Assembly (NCBI GenBank): GCA_902786665.1
Contig: CADADN010000029.1
Coordinates: 1 to 44,214 of the forward strand
Direction of reading: 5' to 3'
Origin: an uncultured Prevotellaceae bacterium
GTDB taxonomy: Bacteria > Bacteroidota > Bacteroidia > Bacteroidales > Bacteroidaceae
Length of the DNA: 44,214 nucleotides
Position numbers and translations under genes: made by a program. The notes beneath the pieces were generated by a model. It was not told the DNA's origin, did no database searches, and worked only from the letters and a program-made list of their open reading frames with translations. The stretch's first letter is position 1, and each line of letters opens with the position of its first letter. Shown in pieces: positions 38,627 to 44,214 of this stretch.

Positions 38627-39700
38627 ATGTTCTCTGCCATGAGATATCCCGAGCGCATACTCCCCTGGTGCCTGATTGCCTTGCTGCTATGCTCTGCATC
38701 GTGCAAGAACGATCGTGCGACGTATCATATACGAGAGTTTCCGCCTACCACGATCTTCGACTCCGTGGTCGACATGACTCCGGCCTATGCCAAGGGATTC
38801 AAGGTGAGGTACCTGTCTGATGGGACACCGCTCATCGACATTGCCAACCCTCAAGACAGCATATCAGAGGAGAACGACACCCTTAGGTTGGCCCTCATCC
38901 GAAAAGGCCATTCCACAGAGAATGTGCCCGCCGGATACCGATGCCTCAACGTACCCATCCGTGGCGCCGTTTGCACCGACTTGACACAAGTATCCTTCTT
39001 CATCGGTCTCGACTCCGTGCATATCATCAAAGGCGTGCCCTCACCCCAGTCACAGCACGCCGAGCAGATTATTGACTTCGTGGAAAGTGGGGATATCCAG
39101 ATCATCGGAACAATGCACTCGCCCGACATCGATGCCATACGCCGTCTGGGTGCCGACATCGTGCTCGTGTCTCCCCCACTCATTGGCGACAAACGCCTGT
39201 CCGATCTCCCGTCGACAGCCATCCCCGTCTATTGCAACTTGGAGCGTCATCCTCTCGCTCTGGCCGAATGGATCAAACTCATCGCCATGCTCATAGGAAA
39301 GGAAACTGCGGGCAGCGATTTCTTCGGCAAGGCCGAACAGCACTACAACGAGGCCACTTATTCGATCCTGGAAGTGAGATCCCGCCCTACCCTCGTTCTG
39401 TTCAAGGACAATGGTTTCCTGAAGGAGCCAATCAACACTGATGCCCTCATGGAGCAGATTATTGGCGATGCCGGTGCCATCATCCGTCATCCTGCCACTG
39501 CTGCAGGCACCTCGTCAAAGGGCAGTGCAATGATAGAGGCGTATTGGCAGCCAGAGGGCAAGAGCGGGATGCTATCGTTTGAGGAGACCATCCCCGTGGC
39601 CCCCGATGTGCTGATCAGAGACCTTATCTCCATCGTCCATCCCGAAGTCATTCCCAAAGACAGCGTTTGGGAAAGGCGCTTCTTCCATCCGAAACGATAG
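38627..39700 (+). CDS. BtuF-like periplasmic binding lipoprotein (copy 2)
   Basis: 357 residues from ATG 38627, 7 nt after the permease stop (upstream frame overlap is ignored). The lipobox is LLLCSASCKND. It follows the layout of the protein at 36376: LIDIANPQDSI resembles VSIANPWKEG, LNVPIRGAVCTD resembles IRTPIERAVIFT, LALAEWIKLIAMLIGKETAG resembles LGRAEWMRLYGMLFGKEEVA, and both finish with a similar LLRDYICLLHPE / LIRDLISIVHPE segment. It is therefore a tandem paralogue around the permease, probably giving a second ligand or affinity. A 9-10-bp array and a strong terminator follow. Confidence 0.8.
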   Translation: MFSAMRYPERILPWCLIALLLCSASCKNDRATYHIREFPPTTIFDSVVDMTPAYAKGFKVRYLSDGTPLIDIANPQDSISEENDTLRLALIRKGHSTENVPAGYRCLNVPIRGAVCTDLTQVSFFIGLDSVHIIKGVPSPQSQHAEQIIDFVESGDIQIIGTMHSPDIDAIRRLGADIVLVSPPLIGDKRLSDLPSTAIPVYCNLERHPLALAEWIKLIAMLIGKETAGSDFFGKAEQHYNEATYSILEVRSRPTLVLFKDNGFLKEPINTDALMEQIIGDAGAIIRHPATAAGTSSKGSAMIEAYWQPEGKSGMLSFEETIPVAPDVLIRDLISIVHPEVIPKDSVWERRFFHPKR

Positions 39701-39720
39701 AGATTGGGAGTTCTGACAAT

Positions 39721-39818
39721 AGTCTTTATAGTCTTTTATAGTCTGAGTAGTCTTTTATAGTCTAAATAGTCTTTTATAGTCTGAATAGTACTAATAGTCT
39801 GAATAGTCTGAATAGTAC
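39721..39818. repeat. 9/10-bp-period AGTCT array after the second binding protein
   Basis: AGTCT/AGTA starts at 39721, 39730, 39740, 39749, 39759, 39768, 39778, 39787, 39796, 39805 and 39814, alternating 9 and 10 bp, then 9 bp. Units are TATAGTCTTT-like and TCTGAATAG-like. It begins 20 bp after the stop codon. Confidence 0.88.
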
Positions 39819-39822
39819 GAAA

Positions 39823-39858
39823 TCGCCCGCTTGCCTTTTGGTCCTGGCAAGCGGGCGA
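39823..39858. terminator. Bidirectional intrinsic terminator
   Basis: TCGCCCGCTTGCC (39823-39835) pairs exactly with GGCAAGCGGGCGA (39846-39858) around a 10-nt loop. It lies between the converging binding-protein and EamA genes. The flanks are AAA before and TAGGTTTT after. Confidence 0.88.
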
Positions 39859-39920
39859 TAGGTTTTGTGACGTTAAAAGAATAGTTGCTCCGCTTGGTGA
39901 GACAGGTGGAGCGGTCAGTG

Positions 39921-40823
39921 CTATTTGGCCCGTTTGTCGGGCATGGTGACGATATACGCGCCAAGGAGCACGAGGACAGCAGCCACAGGCTTGTCCCAAC
40001 TCATCATGTCCTGGCCGATGGCAATGGCCACCAACGAGGCCACCACAGGCTGTATGTTGGTGTAGATGCTTACGGTAGTAGCCCGCAAGAACTTCATGGC
40101 GTATGGGATGAGGAAATAGCCCAGGACCGTGGCAAAGATCACGATAAAGGCCATCTCGAGGGCACCACTCCACTCCCATGCCGCGGAGTAGAGCCGCTGC
40201 TGAGGCTCGGTGAACATGGCGATGGGCAGCGTGACGATGGCCGATACGAGGAACACATACTTCATCTGGGTGACCGAGGAGTACTTGGCCGACACCTTGC
40301 GCGTGACGATGAGGTAGACTGCCCAGGTAAGCATGCTGAGCACGGTGAGGAAAATGCCCAGCAGGTCGTTCTTGCCCGTGCCACTCTTCCACGAGATAAA
40401 CAGCATGAGCAATGCGCCGGCAATGGCCAACAGCACGCCCAACACCTTGACAGCAGTGATGTTTTCCTTGAGGAAGATGGCAGCCAGTATCATCACGGCT
40501 ACTGGCGTCATGGCAGCCACGAGGGAGTAGTAGACAGGTGTGGTGTAGTCTAATGCCCAAGCAGTAAGCGTCTGTGAGATGACAAAGCCCAGCAATCCGG
40601 CGAGCATAATGACCACCAGGTCGCGTTTCTCTACGGGTTCCTTGGGCATGAAGTAGGCGATGACCCAGAAGATGATCGCTGCGAACACACACCTTGATGC
40701 CATATAGCCCATAGGTGTCACCCAGTCATCGAGCAACGCCTTGGTCACAGGCACACCCAGACCGAAAATCGTATTGGCCGCAAAGATGGCCAGATGCCCT
40801 TTTGCTTTACTGAAGTCGTTCAT
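39921..40823 (-). CDS. EamA-family (DMT superfamily) transporter
   Basis: 300 residues, about ten membrane segments arranged as two EamA repeats. Repeat 1 begins HLAIFAANTIFGLGVPVTKA; repeat 2 begins LGIFLTVLSMLTWAVYLIVT. YTTPVYYSLVAAMTPVAVMI ends repeat 1, and TVSIYTNIQPVVASLVAIAI ends repeat 2 with the family-typical N-x-x-P motif. Members export or import small metabolites; the substrate is not predictable. The start abuts the stop of the FKBP gene (TAAATG), so the two are translationally coupled. Confidence 0.88.
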   Translation of the reverse strand: MNDFSKAKGHLAIFAANTIFGLGVPVTKALLDDWVTPMGYMASRCVFAAIIFWVIAYFMPKEPVEKRDLVVIMLAGLLGFVISQTLTAWALDYTTPVYYSLVAAMTPVAVMILAAIFLKENITAVKVLGVLLAIAGALLMLFISWKSGTGKNDLLGIFLTVLSMLTWAVYLIVTRKVSAKYSSVTQMKYVFLVSAIVTLPIAMFTEPQQRLYSAAWEWSGALEMAFIVIFATVLGYFLIPYAMKFLRATTVSIYTNIQPVVASLVAIAIGQDMMSWDKPVAAVLVLLGAYIVTMPDKRAK

Positions 40824-41906
40824 TTATTCTTCGAATTTAATGATTTCGAGCGTGAAGAACAAGTCTGAATAAGGTTTGACGGCACCGGCGGCCCTATTGC
40901 CATAGGCTTGGTCGTAGGGAATATATACCTCCCATTTCGAACCAGCCTTCATCTTGACCAGTGAATGCCAGAAGCCTGGCACTGTCTGGCTGGGACGCAT
41001 CGAAGCCGGTTGACCACGGTCATAACTGCTGTCGAATACCGTTCCGTCCATGAGTTTGCCCTCATAGTGAACAAGCAGTTTGGTGTCGTCTTTCGGGTTG
41101 GGGCCTTTGCCGGCAGTGACCTCATGGTAGAGCACACCCTTGCCGCCAGGAAGTTCCTTGAATCCCAGTTTCTTATATTTGAGTACGTTGATGGCATTGT
41201 TCTGTTCGCCATTGCTGGTCTTGGCAAGAGCCTCTACGATTTCGTTGTCCTTGATTTGCTGAGACACGATGTCGGCCTTGGCTTTCACCTCATCAAACGT
41301 CACCCAAAAATTGAAGTCGGTAGGTTCGAGCGCATTGTCGATTTTCTTGGAGTACTCACCCATGCTCGAGCACATGCCGATGAGCGAGTCGCCCGGGTTC
41401 TTGGTGAGTTGAACCAATTGTTTCAGTGCACTTGCCGCCTCTTTGAAATTGTTCTGTGTGTCGCGGTATTTGGCCGGCGTAAGTTTCATTCCATTCAGGT
41501 TCTCGTCGATTTCACCCAGAAGGTTCTGTAGAGCGACATCGGCACCATTTTTCTTGAAGAACTGCTGTCGCCAGGCGATAATCTGCTTCGGGTCGCTGGT
41601 AGAGACCCACTCACCCTTGTCGTTTTTCCCCAGTTGCTCCGTCTCCATCCTGAGCCAGTTGTCCTGATAGTCGGTAAGCATGGCGATGGCAAGGCGCTGG
41701 GCCACCAACGTGTTGACCTTCATCTCCGTGGCCATTTTCTTGTAGTTGTTTCCGAACAGGGAGAATCCAACCCAACCCAGGGCCGCCAAAGCCACCACGG
41801 CCACTGCAGCCAGCAACCATCTCTTCGCAGAATTCTTTTTGGGTGCTGCTGGTTTCTCCGCACCTTTTTGTGCGGTTTTTCTCACATTTTTTTTGTTTTC
41901 TGACAT
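40824..41906 (-). CDS. FKBP-type peptidyl-prolyl cis-trans isomerase, membrane-anchored
   Basis: 360 residues from MSENKK at 41906 (TTG 41912 is in frame two codons earlier). A basic cytoplasmic N terminus (RKTAQKGAEKPAAPKKNSAK) precedes one membrane helix (~29-52). A helical extracytoplasmic region (~60-250) follows, and a C-terminal FKBP domain (~260-358): LLVHYEGKLMDGTVFDSSYD, VPGFWHSLVKMKAGSKWEVY, IPYDQAYGNRAAG and FFTLEIIKFEE. The active-site pocket residues Y, F-D, V-P and Y are in their usual places. It likely assists folding of secreted or outer-membrane proteins. Confidence 0.88.
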   Translation of the reverse strand: MSENKKNVRKTAQKGAEKPAAPKKNSAKRWLLAAVAVVALAALGWVGFSLFGNNYKKMATEMKVNTLVAQRLAIAMLTDYQDNWLRMETEQLGKNDKGEWVSTSDPKQIIAWRQQFFKKNGADVALQNLLGEIDENLNGMKLTPAKYRDTQNNFKEAASALKQLVQLTKNPGDSLIGMCSSMGEYSKKIDNALEPTDFNFWVTFDEVKAKADIVSQQIKDNEIVEALAKTSNGEQNNAINVLKYKKLGFKELPGGKGVLYHEVTAGKGPNPKDDTKLLVHYEGKLMDGTVFDSSYDRGQPASMRPSQTVPGFWHSLVKMKAGSKWEVYIPYDQAYGNRAAGAVKPYSDLFFTLEIIKFEE

Positions 41907-41969
41907 TTCCAAATCCTCAATTTAGTAAGGTCGGTCACAGTGGTTGGATGCAAACCACCTAACAGACGT

Positions 41970-41978
41970 GCAAATTTA
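41970..41978 (-). promoter_or_regulatory. -7 box for the FKBP-EamA pair
   Basis: Minus-strand TAAATTTGC matches TAnnTTTG, about 64 nt before the ATG at 41906. No well-spaced TTG was found. Confidence 0.5.
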
Positions 41979-42018
41979 TAAATAAAAATCCATGTTGGCA
42001 CCATCAAGCAAAAAAAAA

Positions 42019-42051
42019 TTTGCTCAAATGAAATTTTCATCGTATTTTTGC
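42019..42051 (+). promoter_or_regulatory. Promoter of the CDF transporter gene
   Basis: TTTG 42019-42022, 20 nt, TATTTTTGC 42043-42051, about 20 nt before the ATG at 42071. The short leader favours this start or the ATG at 42092. Confidence 0.7.
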
Positions 42052-42070
42052 AATCTATGTTATTGAACAT

Positions 42071-42994
42071 ATGATTAACGCCAGTACGATTATGCCTAAA
42101 AAGACTGCCGACACCCACATACAATCCGTCACCTTGAAAGGTGTGTTGATTAACACACTGCTCACGCTGTTCAAGTTCCTGGCCGCCATCTTCGGCCATT
42201 CGGCTGCCATGCTGTCGGATGCCGTTCACTCGCTATCCGACCTGGCCACCGACATCATTGTTTTGGTGCTGATGAAGCCAGGCCTGAAGTCGAACGACGC
42301 CACCCACGACTATGGCCGTGGCAAATACGGTACGGTGGCCGCACTCATCACGGGCATCATCATCGGCTTCATTGGACTTTGGCTCTGTCACCATGGCGTG
42401 ACCGTGGCTATTCGTACCATTCATGGGCAGGTGCTCCAGCAGCCGGGCTACATCGCCCTTATCGCTGCTCTGGTGAGCATCGTGGTGAAGGAATGGCTTT
42501 ACCGCATCACCCTCCCCGTGGTGCGCAAAACCGGTTCACAGGTGCTGGCGGGCAATGCATGGCACCACCGCAGTGATGCCATCTCGTCGATTGGCACGTT
42601 TATTGGCATCTTTGTCGCCATATTCTTTGGTGTGAGGTGGCGTATCGTGGATCCCATCACCTCGGTGGTGGTGAGTGTTTTCATCATCCGCATAGCCTGG
42701 CTTTTGATATTAAATGCCGTTCGCGACCTCTCGGAGCATAGCCTCCCCGACGAGATAGAGGCCGAGATTGCACACCTGGCAGAAGAAGAGCCCGACGTGA
42801 AAGAGGTGCGCAAGGTGCTCTCACGCCGTGTAGGCCAGTCGTTGGCCATCGAACTGCTTGTGGCCATGCCTGGGACGCTTTCGGTGACCGAGGCCCACCG
42901 GCACGCACTTCGTATCGAGGAAAAACTCAAGGAAAAATATGACAATATTACACATGTAGGCATCCATATTGTGCCAGAGGATTATTTGGCATGA
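42071..42994 (+). CDS. Cation diffusion facilitator (CDF) metal transporter
   Basis: 307 residues with six membrane segments (~20-205) and a cytoplasmic ferredoxin-like C-terminal domain (~210-305). The metal site A residues appear twice: SDAVHSLSDLATD in TM2 (Asp, His-x-x-x-Asp) and NAWHHRSDAISSIGT in TM5 (His-x-x-x-Asp). THDYGRGKYG lies in the loop before TM3, as usual for the family. The C-terminal domain has VRKVLSRRVGQSLAIELLVA and a conserved His in THVGIHIVPED. It exports Zn2+ or Fe2+/Mn2+ in exchange for protons. A single gene with its own promoter. Confidence 0.92.
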   Translation: MINASTIMPKKTADTHIQSVTLKGVLINTLLTLFKFLAAIFGHSAAMLSDAVHSLSDLATDIIVLVLMKPGLKSNDATHDYGRGKYGTVAALITGIIIGFIGLWLCHHGVTVAIRTIHGQVLQQPGYIALIAALVSIVVKEWLYRITLPVVRKTGSQVLAGNAWHHRSDAISSIGTFIGIFVAIFFGVRWRIVDPITSVVVSVFIIRIAWLLILNAVRDLSEHSLPDEIEAEIAHLAEEEPDVKEVRKVLSRRVGQSLAIELLVAMPGTLSVTEAHRHALRIEEKLKEKYDNITHVGIHIVPEDYLA

Positions 42995-43113
42995 TTTTTG
43001 CAGTATAAAATTGCGACTCAAATTATTTAAAATCAATGAAATGCACAGTTTGGTTTAACTTTTTTTAAACAAAAAATCCATCTGTCAGCCGAGCAACGTA
43101 TTGCTTTTTTTAT

Positions 43114-43122
43114 TAATTTTGC
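43114..43122 (+). promoter_or_regulatory. -7 box for rpoD
   Basis: TAATTTTGC fits TAnnTTTG and is about 66 nt before the ATG at 43189. No TTG at the right distance is obvious. Confidence 0.5.
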
Positions 43123-43188
43123 ATCGCGTATTAAAGGATAATAAGTTAATTTATTGTTAGTCAATCTGTTAGAGTAATTTAAGGTAGA

Positions 43189-44061
43189 ATGAGACAATTA
43201 AAGATTGTAAAGAGTATCACCAATCGTTCCAGTGAGGCATTAGACAAATACCTTGTGGAGATTGGTCGTGCTCCGTTGATTTCGATTGACGAGGAAATTG
43301 AGTTAGCCCAGAAGATTAAGAAAGGTGGTCCGGAGGGAGAGCGTGCCAAGGACAAGTTGGTGACCGCTAACCTTCGATTTGTTGTGTCTGTGGCCAAGCA
43401 GTACCAGCATCAGGGCCTTACCCTCACCGACCTCATTGATGAAGGCAACATTGGCCTCATCAAGGCTGCTCAGAAATTTGACGAGACCCGTGGTTTCAAA
43501 TTCATTTCCTATGCCGTATGGTGGATTCGCCAGAGCATACTCCAGGCTATCGCCGAGCAGAGCCGCATTGTGCGCTTACCTTTGAACCAAGTAGGTTCGC
43601 TCAACAAGATCAACCATGAGATCAATAAGTTTGAGCAAGAAAACATGCGCCATCCCTCTGTTTCCGAGTTGTCGGACGCCACCAATCTCGACGAGGAGAA
43701 GATTGGCCAAAGCCTGATGGCCGATGGTCACCATGTGTCAATCGATGCCCCATTCCAGGATGGCGAGGACAACTGCATGCTCGACGTGATGCCCAGTGGC
43801 GAAGATAGCCGCACCGACCGTTACGTTGACCATGAGTCGATGGCTCTTGAGTTGGACTCCGTGCTCAACAAGGTGCTGAAAGACCGTGAGATTACGATTA
43901 TCCGCGAGTGTTTTGGCATTGGCCAGCCCGAGAAGGGTCTGGAGGAGATTGGCGACCGTCTGGGTCTTACCCGGGAGCGTGTGCGCCAGATCCGTGAGAA
44001 GAGCATCGCCAAGCTTCGCGACAGTGGCAATGCGAAGATTTTGATGAAGTACCTCGGATAA
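43189..44061 (+). CDS. rpoD: Primary sigma factor RpoD/SigA (Bacteroidetes type)
   Basis: 290 residues, the normal compact size in Bacteroidetes, lacking the long region 1.1. Region 1.2 begins SSEALDKYLVEIGRAPLISI. Region 2 has LRFVVSVAKQYQHQGLTLTD, LIDEGNIGLIKAAQKFDETR and GFKFISYAVWWIRQSILQAI, the core-binding and -7 element-recognition helices. Region 3 begins RIVRLPLNQVGSLNKINHEI. Region 4 contains the helix-turn-helix EEIGDRLGLTRERVRQIREK. This sigma reads the TTTG/TAnnTTTG promoters annotated across the window. It has its own -7 box and a strong terminator. Confidence 0.96.
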   Translation: MRQLKIVKSITNRSSEALDKYLVEIGRAPLISIDEEIELAQKIKKGGPEGERAKDKLVTANLRFVVSVAKQYQHQGLTLTDLIDEGNIGLIKAAQKFDETRGFKFISYAVWWIRQSILQAIAEQSRIVRLPLNQVGSLNKINHEINKFEQENMRHPSVSELSDATNLDEEKIGQSLMADGHHVSIDAPFQDGEDNCMLDVMPSGEDSRTDRYVDHESMALELDSVLNKVLKDREITIIRECFGIGQPEKGLEEIGDRLGLTRERVRQIREKSIAKLRDSGNAKILMKYLG

Positions 44062-44080
44062 CTGTTTCCGAAATCATACC

Positions 44081-44121
44081 ACGCTCCCCCTTCTTCTTTC
44101 GAACGAGGGGGAGCGTTTTTT
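44081..44121 (+). terminator. Strong intrinsic terminator of rpoD
   Basis: ACGCTCCCCC (44081-44090) pairs perfectly with GGGGGAGCGT (44107-44116), followed by a T-run (44116-44121). It lies 20 nt after the rpoD stop. Confidence 0.93.
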
Positions 44122-44214
44122 GTATGCTCGGCATGAGCATTGTCTAACGGGTGCAAGTCCCGAGTGAACCCTAATAGCGGGAATCACATAGCCAAGAGCA
44201 AGGGTGTCCGTCGT
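44122..44214 (+). mobile_element. 5' end of a group II intron (runs off the window)
   Basis: The last ~90 bp match the start of a bacterial group II intron ribozyme. A first hairpin ATGCTC-5nt-GAGCAT (44124-44140) is followed by CGGGTGCAAGTCCCG (44148-44162), a stem-loop that is a hallmark of domain I in many Bacteroidetes introns. GCCAAGAGCAAGGGTGTCCG follows near the edge, again typical. The 5' boundary is probably right after the T-run of the rpoD terminator (GTATG at 44122, a variant of the GTGYG intron start), but this is inferred. The intron-encoded reverse transcriptase/maturase would lie beyond the window. Confidence 0.75.

Noticed and set aside
36445-38706. 753-codon antisense frame opposite the binding protein and permease genes
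   Set aside because: Composition is His/Gln/Glu-rich and unlike any protein family. The plus-strand genes have clear families. It is a by-product of codon bias.
36376-39700. Cobalamin riboswitch upstream of the BtuCF-like genes
   Set aside because: The spaces before 36376 (13 nt) and 37606 (69 nt) are too short for the aptamer, and no B12-box-like sequence was seen upstream of the sugar transferase.
42995-43188. tRNA or small RNA gene between the CDF gene and rpoD
   Set aside because: No cloverleaf, CCA end or T-loop sequence. The stretch is AT-rich leader with a -7 box.

Overview
The window reads as chromosomal DNA of a Bacteroidales bacterium, most likely Prevotellaceae (Prevotella/Segatella/Xylanibacter type). 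The support is: many promoters of the Bacteroidetes form (TTTG or TTG, about 19-21 nt, then TAnnTTTG), a compact ~290-aa primary sigma factor, lipoproteins with Bacteroidales-style lipoboxes, a xylan-degradation gene group, and secreted enzymes ending in the NGKK-type tail common in Prevotella. No rRNA, tRNA or CRISPR array was seen.

Layout. 1-9.5 kb is an accessory region: a cut-off CDS, an orphan HipB-like regulator beside the C-terminal stub of hipA, a ~700-bp composite repeat, a YjdF-type membrane protein, a phage/ICE-like replication pair (DUF6291 protein plus DnaB-like helicase), and a minus-strand operon of a KilA-N protein, a winged-helix/nuclease-like protein, a two-part unknown protein and a broken DNA methyltransferase. 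This operon looks like a decayed restriction or defence locus. 9.6-19.7 kb holds exported proteins: a YARHG protein, an M28 peptidase with PDZ domain coupled to a membrane protein, a calycin-like lipoprotein next to a TonB-dependent receptor, another lipoprotein and an SDR oxidoreductase. Two more copies of the composite repeat lie here. 19.8-27 kb is a minus-strand xylan locus: GH10 xylanase, SASA/CE6-like acetylesterase, an internally deleted CE1 esterase, a GH3 lipoprotein and a DUF1349 protein, without SusC/SusD. 27-29.3 kb has three proteins of unknown role. 29.4-39.7 kb is a plus-strand envelope group: TamB, 5'-nucleotidase, a PglC/WcaJ-like sugar transferase, and two paralogous BtuF-like binding proteins around one BtuC/FecCD permease with no ATPase. 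39.9-44.2 kb holds an EamA exporter and FKBP isomerase pair, a CDF metal transporter, rpoD with a strong terminator, and, directly behind that terminator, the 5' end of a group II intron that runs off the window.

The most unusual signals are in non-coding DNA. First, a mosaic intergenic repeat family occurs at three loci and contains a ~97-bp element with 19-bp inverted ends. Second, five arrays with a strict 9-bp period, each of different sequence, all sit immediately 3' of a stop codon. Third, a perfect 26-bp palindrome lies inside the KilA-N coding sequence. Fourth, palindromic repeats have been absorbed into the end of a membrane-protein gene.
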